DNA of 64,000 nt from Vulcanimicrobiota bacterium (GTDB lineage Bacteria > Vulcanimicrobiota > Xenobia > Xenobiales > JADMJV01): positions 26,230 to 90,229 of the forward strand of contig JAFKGI010000038.1 of assembly GCA_017307785.1 (NCBI GenBank). Reading direction: 5' to 3'. The position numbers were made by a program, and so were the translations under genes. The notes under the pieces are model-generated. The model did no database searches. It was not told where the DNA came from and worked only from the letters and a program-made list of their open reading frames with translations. Below are positions 31,381-40,022 of this stretch, one piece after another; positions within the stretch are counted from its first letter, which is position 1; every line of letters starts with the position of its first letter.

Positions 31381-33567
31381 TTAGCCGACCAGGTCCCTTA
31401 CCGCTTGAGTGAATTTGTGATCGTGAAAGCTGGCTTTGGTCAGGTAGCCGTCGGCGCCGGCTTCCAGCCCGCGCAGTCGGTCTTCTTCCCGATCTTTGTA
31501 GGACACGATGAGCACAGGAGTGGCGGCCAGCTGAGCGTCCGCCCGGATGAGGCGGACCAGTTCGATTCCGTCCATGCGCGGCATGTCGACATCGCTGACC
31601 ACCAGGTCGTAGCCGCCCTGGCGCACGGCGTTCCAGCCGTCCACTCCGTCCACCGCGATGTCGACTTCCAGACCCAGCGACTTGAGCAGGTTGCGCTCCA
31701 CTTCGCGCACCGTGATCGAGTCGTCCACTACCAACACTCGTTTGCGCGCCTGAGGTTGCTCCTGGTGTTCCGGAAAATAGTCGTGCTGCCAATCCTGCAG
31801 CATCTTGGCCATGCTGTGCACCAGGTCTTCGACGTCTAAAATCAGAGCGGGCTCACCGTTTTGAAGAACTGTACCGGCCAGCACGTGCTGTAGTTTGCCC
31901 AGTCGCTTATCGATGGGCTGGGCGACCAGTTTCTGTTTGTCCAGCAGCCGGTCGACCACCAACCCGTAGCATTCCTGGCCCGAGCGAAAGACCACCACCG
32001 AAACCTGCTCGCCCAACCCCTCCGAGCTCGGCAGCCCCAGCACGCGCGCTCCCAGCGTCAAGGAGATGCTCTCTTCAGTCCACCAGGGTCGTCCTTCCAG
32101 GCTGGTAATCTGCTGGCTTTGCAGACGGGCCACGCGCTCCAGTCGCGCCAGTGGAAGAGCGTAACTTTGGCCGCTGACCTCGACCAGCAGGCAGTGCAGA
32201 ATGCTCAGTGCAAGGGGCAACTGGATCTCGAAGCGCACTCCCAAATCCTGGGGCTCACAGGTGACCTGACCGCCCACTTCCGCGAGACTTTGACGAACCA
32301 GGTCCAGACCCACGCCTCGACCCGAGATGGCGGTGACCTGGCTGCGGCTGGAGAAGCCGGGTAGAAAGATGAACTCGGTCAACTCGTGAGGGGTCATTTT
32401 TTGGCTGAGTTCGGGAGTGGAAAGTCCACGTTCAACCAGTTTGCTGCGCAAGGCTTCCAGGTCCAGACCGCGTCCATCGTCACTCACCACCAGGTAGAGC
32501 AGACCGCGCTGATGATAGACCTGCACGCGCACCTGACCGACAGGCGGTTTGCCTTCCAGTCGGCGCTCCTCGGCCGACTCCAGACCGTGGTCGATGGCGT
32601 TGCGCAACAGGTGGGTGAGCGGCGTCTCCAGTCGCTCCAGAATCTCTCGGTCGACCAGGGTATCCAGTCCCTCGATTTCCAGCCGGACTTCTTTTCCCAA
32701 CTCCCGACCCAGGTCTCGCACCAATCGGGGCAGATTCTCGGCTCCGTCCGAAAAAGGACGCATGCGGGTGGCCAGTGCCTCGTCAAAAAGGTTGTGAGTG
32801 ACCGACTTGAGACGTCTTTCGTAAAGATTCAGTGACTCGAGTCGATCGTAGAGCGCGTTGCCTTCTTCCTGACAGAGCCGCAGGGCGCTCTCCAGGCGGG
32901 CGCGCATCAGGGTCGGCATGTTCTCGCTTTCCATCTCCAGCAGCGAAGCCTGCAGTTGAGCATTGCGAGCTTTTACGCCCAACATGGATTGACCCAGATC
33001 ACTGAGCCAGGAAGAAAGCACCTTGGCCTCGCCGGAGAGATGAATCAACCGGTCCAGGCGCTCCGCCGAGAGGCGCAGCGTCTTGGCCTCACCGGCCAGC
33101 GCTTGAGCCGGGGCGGGTGTCTCGACGGTCGCAACCCGGACGCTCGGTGGGCTCATCGACTGCCCCTGAGCCAGGCCCTCCAGCATCTGGAGGCAATCAC
33201 GAAAGGCCTGCGCGTTGAGCATCTCCCAGTCGGCCATATCGGCTTCGGAAAGGCGTGAGAGTTCCATCAAAAGATCGGAAGCGGCGAGAACTCCGTCCAC
33301 GGCTGCCGCGTCCACCTGGACTCGTCCGGACTGAGCGGCCACGAAGAAGTCTTCCATCACATGGGCCAACCGCTCGGCCGGCAGCACTCCCACCAGTCGA
33401 GCAGCCCCCTTGGTCGAGTGACAGGCTCGCATGAGCGATTCCAGCAGCGGTGCCGGTTGGTCGCTGGTTTCCAGCCTCAGCAGGTCCTGGTTGAGCCGTT
33501 TCAGTTGGGTCTCCACCTCCAGCCGAAACAGGTCGATCATCTGAAAGCCTTCGGTGTCGTAGCTCAC
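31381..33567 (-). CDS. cheA: CheA-type histidine kinase with C-terminal receiver (WspE-like)
   Basis: 728 residues from the GTG at 33567, which overlaps the cheW stop (GTGA); a frame extending further upstream is a shadow of cheW. Hpt domain first, His50 in MRACHSTKGAARLVG. Then dimerisation helices (about 150-260) and HATPase_c with LLRNAIDHGLESAEE, VSDDGRGLDL and SGRGVGLDLV. A CheW-like domain spans about 470-590 and a receiver about 605-728 with VLVVDDSITVREVERNL and the Asp in VVSDVDMPRMDG. The fused receiver is the WspE hallmark and probably competes with or tunes phosphate flow to the WspR-type receiver and CheB. Confidence 0.95.
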   Translation of the reverse strand: MSYDTEGFQMIDLFRLEVETQLKRLNQDLLRLETSDQPAPLLESLMRACHSTKGAARLVGVLPAERLAHVMEDFFVAAQSGRVQVDAAAVDGVLAASDLLMELSRLSEADMADWEMLNAQAFRDCLQMLEGLAQGQSMSPPSVRVATVETPAPAQALAGEAKTLRLSAERLDRLIHLSGEAKVLSSWLSDLGQSMLGVKARNAQLQASLLEMESENMPTLMRARLESALRLCQEEGNALYDRLESLNLYERRLKSVTHNLFDEALATRMRPFSDGAENLPRLVRDLGRELGKEVRLEIEGLDTLVDREILERLETPLTHLLRNAIDHGLESAEERRLEGKPPVGQVRVQVYHQRGLLYLVVSDDGRGLDLEALRSKLVERGLSTPELSQKMTPHELTEFIFLPGFSSRSQVTAISGRGVGLDLVRQSLAEVGGQVTCEPQDLGVRFEIQLPLALSILHCLLVEVSGQSYALPLARLERVARLQSQQITSLEGRPWWTEESISLTLGARVLGLPSSEGLGEQVSVVVFRSGQECYGLVVDRLLDKQKLVAQPIDKRLGKLQHVLAGTVLQNGEPALILDVEDLVHSMAKMLQDWQHDYFPEHQEQPQARKRVLVVDDSITVREVERNLLKSLGLEVDIAVDGVDGWNAVRQGGYDLVVSDVDMPRMDGIELVRLIRADAQLAATPVLIVSYKDREEDRLRGLEAGADGYLTKASFHDHKFTQAVRDLVG

Positions 33568-34091
33568 CGCGACACCCCGCGATGCAAACTGGCTCCCAGG
33601 GCCGGCCCGTCCAGCAAGCGGACCAGGCGGCCTTGTGGCTGCCAGATGCCCTCCAGGTGGGCGGCCGCCTGAGGCGCGGGCTGGATTTCCTCCACAGGCA
33701 CCCGCCTGATCCCCAGGACCTGACGCACTCCGGCCACATAGAGTTCTCCCTCGAAGTCCAGCACCAGGTGCTGAGAAGCCACCTCCGGACCTGCCACTCC
33801 CAGCAGTTGAGCCAGCGATACGCAAAGCTGCAGGCGGCCCTGGAAGTTGACGAGGCCTTGCAGCAAGCCGGCGGGCCGATTAGGAATGGCCCGTAGCGAC
33901 ATGGGCTCCAACACCTGGCGAGCATACTCGGCGCCGATTGCGAAGCTCTGGTCGCTTAACTGAAATTCCAAGAAGGCTCGAGTGGGCACCGGTTCGGGTG
34001 GGGGAGTGGCCAGACTACGGCGCCAGCTCTCCAGATACTCTGAATCCGGTCGTCGCTCCAACAGTTGCTGAGCGGTGGGTAAGATCTTCAT
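33564..34091 (-). CDS. cheW: CheW-like coupling protein (WspD-like)
   Basis: 175 residues. Residues 1-38 are an extra N-terminal helix and Pro linker; the CheW fold follows (AFLEFQLSDQSFAIG, IPNRPAGLLQGLVNFQGRL, DFEGELYVAGVRQVLGI). The long N-terminal extension and place between cheR and cheA match WspD. It links receptor tips to CheA. Its ATG overlaps the cheR stop (ATGA) and its stop overlaps the cheA GTG, so all three are translationally coupled. Confidence 0.9.
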   Translation of the reverse strand: MKILPTAQQLLERRPDSEYLESWRRSLATPPPEPVPTRAFLEFQLSDQSFAIGAEYARQVLEPMSLRAIPNRPAGLLQGLVNFQGRLQLCVSLAQLLGVAGPEVASQHLVLDFEGELYVAGVRQVLGIRRVPVEEIQPAPQAAAHLEGIWQPQGRLVRLLDGPALGASLHRGVSR

Positions 34092-35272
34092 GGGCTGAAG
34101 ACTCGGCGAGCCCGCTCGCGCAGGCGTTGAGCCTCCGAAGTGCGGCCCTGCTGTTCGAGCAAAGTGGCCAGTTGCAGCAAAGCTTCGCAGTGCTCCGGTT
34201 CCAGGTAGAGCACGCGGCGCAAATAGCGCTCCTGCTCGGTGTTTTGTTGGCGGGCGCTGGCCACCAGAGCCAACAGATGATAGACCTCGGCCTGAGGTCC
34301 ATGCAGATCCAGCAGGCTCTGGCAGCTCTCTTCGGCTTGCACGAGCTCGCCACGATTGGCCTGGCGGCGTGCCCGGGCGACTTCCAGATCGAGATCTTGA
34401 CGCGCCGGCAAGGGAGCCAGCCCGCGGACCGGAGGGGGAGTCATGGCCTGCGGTCGGGCCACGGGGGACTTCCGCGGCTGCGCCAGCAGGCAGACTTTGG
34501 GAAGTTGGCCGTGTATGGCTTCAAAGACCCCAACCTGGCGGGTGCGTCGAAAAAGCCTTTCAGGAACGTGGTCCACCTCGCTGGCGGCGACGCACAACAG
34601 CCCACCGGGACGAAGATGCTTGTGCAGATGCATCAAGGCCGATTGGCGCACGCTTGCGTCCAGATAGATGGACAGGTGCCGGAAGAGAATGCCGTCGTAG
34701 TTGCCCCAACCGGGTTGATCGAGAAATTGAGGCTGGGTCACGTTCACCTCGCCGAAACGCACCCGCTTGCGTACCGACTCGGACAATTCCATTCCGCCCT
34801 CGGCCTCTTGGAAATAGAGGTCTCTCCAGGGGCCGACCACTCCGCGAAAGGAGTTCAGCCCGTAGATACCTTCCCGGGCTTTGGCCAACGCTCTGTGACT
34901 GACGTCCAGCGCATCGACCGTAAAATCACAGTGACCTCGCCCCAACAGCGCCATGACCAGGGTGTAGGGTTCTTCACCCGAGGCGCAGGGCAGGCTGAGG
35001 AAGCGCAATCCGCCGGACTCCGAGGGGGTGAGTTGGAGCAGCGGTTCCAGACTGTCCGGGTCTCGGAAGAACCAGGTTTCGCCGATGACCACATCATCCA
35101 CCAGACGCTGACGGGCCAGCGCGCTGCTTTTGAGTTGCAACCAGAGCAGGTCGGGGTCCGGCTGGTGAGACCGCAGCATGTGATTTTGGATCAGGCGGTC
35201 GACATTGGTTTGCCCGATGCTGGTCGGGTCCAGTCCGATTTGCTCTCTGAGCAGGTGGCGTATTTTATCCAT
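34088..35272 (-). CDS. cheR: CheR-type receptor methyltransferase with TPR tail (WspC-like)
   Basis: 394 residues. N-terminal CheR helical domain, then the SAM-binding domain: ETWFFRDPDSLEPLL, LRFLSLPCASGEEPYTLVM and DALDVSHRALAKAREGIYG are canonical. The block usually written CRNVLIYF reads FRHLSIYL, changing the conserved Asn. C-terminal residues 300-390 are TPR-like helices (AEVYHLLALVASAR, HCEALLQLATLLEQQGR), the WspC arrangement. It methylates glutamates of the chemoreceptor. Gene overlaps: 8 bases with the upstream cheW, 4 with the downstream one. Confidence 0.92.
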   Translation of the reverse strand: MDKIRHLLREQIGLDPTSIGQTNVDRLIQNHMLRSHQPDPDLLWLQLKSSALARQRLVDDVVIGETWFFRDPDSLEPLLQLTPSESGGLRFLSLPCASGEEPYTLVMALLGRGHCDFTVDALDVSHRALAKAREGIYGLNSFRGVVGPWRDLYFQEAEGGMELSESVRKRVRFGEVNVTQPQFLDQPGWGNYDGILFRHLSIYLDASVRQSALMHLHKHLRPGGLLCVAASEVDHVPERLFRRTRQVGVFEAIHGQLPKVCLLAQPRKSPVARPQAMTPPPVRGLAPLPARQDLDLEVARARRQANRGELVQAEESCQSLLDLHGPQAEVYHLLALVASARQQNTEQERYLRRVLYLEPEHCEALLQLATLLEQQGRTSEAQRLRERARRVFSP

Positions 35273-35720
35273 GAGGCTCCAACAGCATTCGCGAGATCTC
35301 GGGGCTGAGCAATTGGGCCGGTTCGACCCGGGCCACCAGTTCGTCTTCCAGCCGAGCCACCGAGCTGGTCAAGCAAGCTTCGGGAATGCTGAACGGAAGC
35401 GGTTGGAACTGGCTCGCGGGGGTGCGCACCAGTTCGGTAACCTGCTCGGCCCGCAGGGCCAACAGCGACTCTCCGACCCTCACCAGCATCAGGCGGGTGC
35501 TGTAGTGAGAAACCGCCGTCTGGCCGGTGCTCATCTGACACAGGTCGAGCACCGGCAGACTTTGTCCCTGATAGTCGAGGAGCCCCACCACCGCAGCCGG
35601 TGCGTTCTCAATGCTCCGGACGGTCACGTTGGGAAGGACCGCCTCGATGTCACGGGCCGCCAGCACGAAGGGTCGGCCGCCCACCTGGAACTTTAAAAAG
35701 AGTTCCTGCAGCTCCGCCAC
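35265..35720 (-). CDS. cheW: CheW-like coupling protein (WspB-like)
   Basis: 151 residues, GTG start three bases after the hpt stop. A plain CheW fold without extension: LFLKFQVGGRPFVLAARDIE, PAAVVGLLDYQGQSLPVLDL, TRLMLVRVGESLLALRAEQV. The second coupling protein of the cluster, first in the WspB-C-D-E-F order, probably giving a separate receptor-kinase link. Confidence 0.9.
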   Translation of the reverse strand: MAELQELFLKFQVGGRPFVLAARDIEAVLPNVTVRSIENAPAAVVGLLDYQGQSLPVLDLCQMSTGQTAVSHYSTRLMLVRVGESLLALRAEQVTELVRTPASQFQPLPFSIPEACLTSSVARLEDELVARVEPAQLLSPEISRMLLEPHG

Positions 35721-35723
35721 GCT

Positions 35724-36062
35724 TTAGCCGGCCTCGCTGGAGAAGGCGACCAGTTCCTCGCGGAGTTCCGCCAGGTTGATGGTCAACTCCTCAAACTTCG
35801 TCAGCACCGTCTCCCAGTCGCCCTGACGTCCCAGGCTTTCCACCGCAGCCACGGACTGGACCACGGCCTCGGCCTCGAAGTTGGCCGCCGCTCCGCGCAG
35901 GCGATGGCTGGCGCGATGGAGGGTCTCTTCATCGTGGTTGACCACCGCTTCCTCGATGACGCGCACCTGACCGGGATAAAAGTCGAGGAATTGCTGGATA
36001 ATTTTTTGGAGCAGAAGCGGCTTGTTGCCGACTCGCTGCCAGATCAGAGGCTTGTCTAGCAT
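35724..36062 (-). CDS. histidine phosphotransfer (Hpt) protein
   Basis: 112 residues, a single four-helix Hpt domain. Phosphorylatable His in LHRASHRLRGAAANF, with the usual following Gly-Ala small residues that let the receiver dock. It is probably the acceptor for the last receiver of the hybrid kinase at 28457-30385, turning the Wsp-like pathway into a multistep phosphorelay. The final response regulator is not obvious in this window. It begins the inner operon, 49 bases after the PAS gene stop. Confidence 0.9.
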   Translation of the reverse strand: MLDKPLIWQRVGNKPLLLQKIIQQFLDFYPGQVRVIEEAVVNHDEETLHRASHRLRGAAANFEAEAVVQSVAAVESLGRQGDWETVLTKFEELTINLAELREELVAFSSEAG

Positions 36063-36111
36063 GGTAAATTTGTCCTAAGGGTATATACTCAGTGCTAGTG
36101 GTCAGTTTCTG

Positions 36112-36711
36112 TTATTGAATGTACTTCCCTGCGCGTCGGATGGGGGTAAGATCTTCCCGGGTCTTTGTGTCTACCTCTGACTGTTCTGTGAAGAACATCA
36201 GGGCGCCGTCGAGTTGTCCGGCTCTGCGCAGCGGCTGAAGTTCGAAATAGGCCTGGAAGCGCCGACCCGCGCGGTTTCGCAGGGAGCCTTGCTGTCGAAA
36301 AGACCGGCCGTCGCTCAGCAACCGATTTAGATCCAGGGCCTCCAGCCAGTCATCACCCAGATGAGCTAGAAGTGCATCGGCTTCCAGGTCTTGTTCACTG
36401 AAGCCGGTCAGGGCGATGGCCGCCGAATTGAAGAAGACCGCTTTGCCGGACGAGTCGAGCACCACTACCGCCTGCTCCAGTTGCTCCGCGACCTCTTGCA
36501 GCTGGTGCCGGCTGAGCAGCAAATCCTGATAGAGCGATTGAATTTCGCTGCGGTGGAACCCCAGGGACTTTTCCATGCGGAAAGAGTCTTCTTCCTGGTC
36601 GTCCAGCAGGTCGCTCAGGCCGGCCAGCAGCCGCTCCCAGGCCGCTTCCGAAGGCGGGGAGGTGGGGGATAGACGCTGGTTTTGCAGCAGTTGAGCCAGG
36701 CGTGGATTCAC
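36112..36711 (-). CDS. PAS-domain protein
   Basis: 199 residues, GTG start overlapping the previous stop (GTGA). A helical N-terminus (about 20-75, coiled coil RSEIQSLYQDLLLSRHQLQE) leads into one PAS domain (about 75-180: QAVVVLDSSGKAVFFNSAAI, LTGFSEQDLEADALL, FQAYFELQPLRRAGQLDGAL). No output domain, so it is probably an adaptor or sensory subunit. It shares the EVQ/EIQSLYQxLL coiled-coil stretch with its upstream neighbour, suggesting they pair with each other. Confidence 0.85.
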   Translation of the reverse strand: MNPRLAQLLQNQRLSPTSPPSEAAWERLLAGLSDLLDDQEEDSFRMEKSLGFHRSEIQSLYQDLLLSRHQLQEVAEQLEQAVVVLDSSGKAVFFNSAAIALTGFSEQDLEADALLAHLGDDWLEALDLNRLLSDGRSFRQQGSLRNRAGRRFQAYFELQPLRRAGQLDGALMFFTEQSEVDTKTREDLTPIRRAGKYIQ

Positions 36712-38150
36712 GGAGTTTCCTCCAGGGCGGCCACTTCGCTCAGCACCCGCTCCAGTTCGGCCGGGTCCAGGGGCTTGGACAGGATATGCATGCCAGCTTC
36801 GCGCGCCTGCAAGGATTCCTCCGGCTTGTCCATAGAGGTTAATAAGATACAGAATGGAGACCGATCCGGCTCGAGCTGCTGTAGTTTACGGCACAGCACC
36901 ACTCCATTCATACCCGGCATGTGGTAACTGGTGATGACCACGTCCACCGCCTGGCGACCGGCCCAGCGCAGGGCCTCGTTGCCGTCCTCAGCGATGACGC
37001 ATTGATGACCCTGCGATTCGATGCACTCTTGAGTGACCAGTAAGGAGATCGGCTCGTCCTCCACCAGTAGCACTCGCAAGCTGCGCGTGGGGACGACGGG
37101 GCGGGGGAGAGGTTGGGGCCATTGGGTGGCTTCCTGGCTGAGCAGGGCCTCCTGGAGTTCCAGAATATGCGCTTCCTTAGAGGCGAGGCCCCGCTGGCTT
37201 TGGGCCGTCTCTTGCCGGGCTTGCTGCAATTGAACTCGGGCTTGCTCGAGCTGTTCTCGCAGCTCGCGGTTGTCGCTCTGTGCTTGCTGAAGTTGACGGT
37301 CGGCTTGCTCCAGTTGACTGCGCAGCAGCTCGTGAGCCTCGACGGCCGGCAGCTTTCGAGTTTCCGCGCGCAACGATTCCACCTCGAGTTGGAGCTCGAC
37401 GAGTTCCTGTTGGCGACTGCTCTGGTCGAGGCGCAGCTCCGCGCATTCGGACTGGCTCTGGGCCAGCTCCTGGGAAAAGTTGATCAGGCGCTGCTTGAGC
37501 TGCGCAAAGGCGGACTCGTAGCGTTTGACCTGCTGTTGGGCGGTCTCCAGTTGGCTACGAAGCTTGGCGTCACTCTCGACTCGGAGCGGTCGCGGGGACT
37601 CGGAGCCCGGAAAGATCAGGCAGGAGGCTCGCAGTTCCCCGTGACGCCGCAAAGCCACCCAGCGGTATTCCCGGTCCAGGCCGGAGGGAAGCTGGAGCCG
37701 TCCCGACTGTTCATCGCCCTGAGTATCCGCTATCAGGTTGCGCAGTTGGGTGTGACCTCCCAGCCACTTTTGGGCCATGGAGTTGACCAGTTGGAGTTCG
37801 CCACGTCCATCGAAGCAGGCCAGTCCGACCGGCACTTCTTCCAGCAAAAATCTTAGTAGATCTCGTTGCGAAAGCAGTTCTTGATAGAGGGATTGGACCT
37901 CGCCGGTACGCGCCTTGAGCATCCGATTGCCCAGGAAATTTCGCTCATCGGCGGCTTGAAAGAGCAGACTGCAGCTGTCGAGAAAGGCAAGCCAGCCCCC
38001 CGCTTGGGGAGGATCTGCTGGATGGTGACCGGCCTGCAGGAGGAGGCCTCGTAAATGCCTGTGCAAACGGGATTTCCGTTCTCTAAGATAGCCAACCCCC
38101 GGGGCGTAATAGTGCTCCCGTCGCGAAAGGACGGAGTCGAGGCGGATCAT
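36708..38150 (-). CDS. PAS-coiled coil-pseudoreceiver protein
   Basis: 480 residues. Helical start, PAS-like domain at about 105-190 (FLLEEVPVGLACFDGRGELQ), a long coiled coil at about 195-345 (many Gln/Glu/Leu heptads), then a receiver-like domain at about 360-475 (SLRVLLVEDEPISLLVTQEC). Where receivers carry the phosphoacceptor Asp before xxMP, the sequence reads VVITSYHMPGMNG, so the Asp is Ser. The Thr/Lys switch residues (LLTSMDKPEES, ILSKPLDP) remain. This is likely a phosphorylation-independent receiver, perhaps a dimer scaffold or a sink-free decoy. First gene of the Wsp-like operon, 39 bases after the pilin-cytochrome stop region. Confidence 0.85.
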   Translation of the reverse strand: MIRLDSVLSRREHYYAPGVGYLRERKSRLHRHLRGLLLQAGHHPADPPQAGGWLAFLDSCSLLFQAADERNFLGNRMLKARTGEVQSLYQELLSQRDLLRFLLEEVPVGLACFDGRGELQLVNSMAQKWLGGHTQLRNLIADTQGDEQSGRLQLPSGLDREYRWVALRRHGELRASCLIFPGSESPRPLRVESDAKLRSQLETAQQQVKRYESAFAQLKQRLINFSQELAQSQSECAELRLDQSSRQQELVELQLEVESLRAETRKLPAVEAHELLRSQLEQADRQLQQAQSDNRELREQLEQARVQLQQARQETAQSQRGLASKEAHILELQEALLSQEATQWPQPLPRPVVPTRSLRVLLVEDEPISLLVTQECIESQGHQCVIAEDGNEALRWAGRQAVDVVITSYHMPGMNGVVLCRKLQQLEPDRSPFCILLTSMDKPEESLQAREAGMHILSKPLDPAELERVLSEVAALEETP

Positions 38151-38189
38151 TCCCGGTTGAGTTTGCGGCTAAACTGCCGGAGTCGCCGC

Positions 38190-38933
38190 CTAAAAAGACT
38201 TCATGTAGGCGGTCAGGGCCTGCAGGTCTTCAGCGGGCATATCATTGATGTCCGGATAGCCGGTCATCAGCGCGGTATCGAAGCCCGGCACTTTAAAGTT
38301 ATCCGGCTGGCGGACCGACTCGCGGATGTATTCGTCCAGGCTGACAGGGGCGGTGACCGGCGGAGGGGCCGGGTCGGGCGGAACGGCCGGCGGGTAGAGG
38401 GGTAAGGCGGCGTTGCGATCATTCATTCCTTGAGTCAGGCTGGCTAACGACAGATTGGGGCCGCTGGCGTTCGGCGCGCCACTTCCCGTGGTGTGGCAGG
38501 TGTTGCAAGCATAGGCTGCAAATAGCGCCGCCCCATTGGGTCGGACGAATAAGCCGCGCAGGCTACTGGTGGTTTCGTATGGACGCGGGCCTTTGACGGT
38601 GACGATCACCCAGGAGCTATCCGAGTCGAAGGTTGCGATTTCCGTATCCACTCGGAACTGATAGTCCGGGTTGCCGTAATAGGTGTTGTAGCCACCGCTG
38701 AAGGTGGGGGGAGTGGAGTCGGCCAGCAGTTCGTCCATTTTGGCTTTGACCAGAGCGTCGCGAACGACTACGTACTGGGTCTTGCGTGGATAGCCGGAGC
38801 CGGCCACCAGAATGGTCATGACTCCACCGGCGGCGACAAAGAGCAGCCCCATAGCCAATACCAACTCCATCATGGTCACAGCACGGACCCGCTCGCGCCA
38901 ACTCATCGTCTTCCATTTTAGCAAACGAGCCAT
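38190..38933 (-). CDS. prepilin-like protein fused to a cytochrome c domain
   Basis: 247 residues in one uninterrupted frame. N-terminus RVRAVTMMELVLAMGLLFV is a type IV/pseudopilin signal: basic leader, cleavage after Ala18, Glu at +5 (Glu23), then a hydrophobic helix. Residues 50-130 resemble a pseudopilin head. Residues 138-247 are a class I cytochrome c. The haem site CNTCH is at 143-147, followed by GPNLSLASL, then LDEYIRESVRQPDNF and GYPDINDMPAEDLQAL with a candidate axial Met. This layout resembles the haem domain at the end of caa3-type oxidase subunit II. The start abuts the gspF stop with no gap. Processing by prepilin peptidase and covalent haem attachment outside the membrane are both plausible. 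Confidence 0.85.
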   Translation of the reverse strand: MARLLKWKTMSWRERVRAVTMMELVLAMGLLFVAAGGVMTILVAGSGYPRKTQYVVVRDALVKAKMDELLADSTPPTFSGGYNTYYGNPDYQFRVDTEIATFDSDSSWVIVTVKGPRPYETTSSLRGLFVRPNGAALFAAYACNTCHTTGSGAPNASGPNLSLASLTQGMNDRNAALPLYPPAVPPDPAPPPVTAPVSLDEYIRESVRQPDNFKVPGFDTALMTGYPDINDMPAEDLQALTAYMKSF

Positions 38934-40022
38934 CTATCCGCCAATATCCGCGAGCATGCCGTAGACCGGCAGAAAGAGTCCGACGAAGAAAAAGGCGGTA
39001 ATGATGCCCAGTCCGCAGATCATGATGGGTTCCAGCAGAGTAACGATGGATCGAATCGTCATGTCCACTTCCTGTTCCAGCATGTTACTCATCGAGCCCA
39101 ACAGCGTGTCGAGGTTGCCCACCTCCTGACCGACCGTCGCCACCGTGGTCAGCATGCTTGGAAAATAAGGGACGTTGGCGATGCTTTCCGCAAAGTCACC
39201 TTCCTCCAGCAGAGCTGCGTGGAACTTTTTTAGATATTCCCTGTGGGTTCGGAAGGGAGCCGTATGGGAAATCATCTGCACGGCTTTGACCAGGCTGACT
39301 CCCTCTTTGACCAGCGAGCCCAGGATGTCGCAGAACTGAGCTCCGAGCACAATCCCGATCCAGCGCTCGAAGAGCGGCACTTGCAAGGCTCGAGCGAAGA
39401 TACGCTCCTGGATTTCCGTCCAGTAGCTCTTCACGATGACGATCGTCGTGACCAGGCTGATGAGAAACAGGGGATGGTTGCAGACGTTCACGACCTGGAT
39501 GACGATTTGCGTAATTTGCGGCAACTGCACGTTCATGCCGGCGTACATTTCGATGAAGCGAGGCATGACGAACTTCACGCAGCAATACAGAATGATGGAA
39601 GCAACCGCCACCGTCAGCAGGGGGGCGGTCATGGCGGATTTGACCTGGCGCATCAGATGATCGTTGCGTTCCATCAAGGTGCCCGCTCGGCGCATCCGTG
39701 AGGCCATATCGCCGGTGGCCTCACCGGCCTGAATGAAGAGCACGCAGTAAGCCGGGAAAATGTCGGGATACTGGGCAAAGGCCTGCGAAAGCTTCCAACC
39801 CTGGCGGGTAACCTTGTATTCGATGTCCTCCAGGGCACTCTCGAAGACGGGGTCGTCCATCTGGGTGCGCACAGCGTGAAAGACGTCCGTCATGCCCACG
39901 CCCGACTCCAGCATGATCGCCATGAGTTGCAGGGCGACGGAGATGTTTTTGCGGCTAGGATTCGCCGGTTTCGGCTTGATCCTGGCCCACAATCCAGCTT
40001 TCTTCTGCTCTCTCGCCCCCAT
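38934..40022 (-). CDS. gspF: type II secretion/type IV pilus inner-membrane platform protein (GspF/PilC)
   Basis: 362 residues, about the usual length. Two copies of the T2SSF domain: first about 25-145 (LMAIMLESGVGMTDVF, IFPAYCVLFIQAGEATGDMA), second about 230-350 (GSLVKEGVSLVKAVQMIS, TVGQEVGNLDTLLG). Three long hydrophobic helices at about 150-175, 195-215 and 330-355. It is the platform that, with an ATPase, drives pilin extraction; the ATPase is not in this window. The next gene on the strand is the pilin-cytochrome fusion, directly adjacent, so this platform probably assembles it. No clear Shine-Dalgarno before the ATG. Confidence 0.93.
   Translation of the reverse strand: MGAREQKKAGLWARIKPKPANPSRKNISVALQLMAIMLESGVGMTDVFHAVRTQMDDPVFESALEDIEYKVTRQGWKLSQAFAQYPDIFPAYCVLFIQAGEATGDMASRMRRAGTLMERNDHLMRQVKSAMTAPLLTVAVASIILYCCVKFVMPRFIEMYAGMNVQLPQITQIVIQVVNVCNHPLFLISLVTTIVIVKSYWTEIQERIFARALQVPLFERWIGIVLGAQFCDILGSLVKEGVSLVKAVQMISHTAPFRTHREYLKKFHAALLEEGDFAESIANVPYFPSMLTTVATVGQEVGNLDTLLGSMSNMLEQEVDMTIRSIVTLLEPIMICGLGIITAFFFVGLFLPVYGMLADIGG

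Noticed and set aside
33568..33825. Upstream extension of the cheA frame
   Set aside because: It lies within cheW in another frame, and the GTGA overlap at 33564-33567 gives a natural start.
36063..36111. Promoter before the hpt gene (TATATA at about 36082 on the minus strand)
   Set aside because: No -35-like hexamer at suitable spacing was found.
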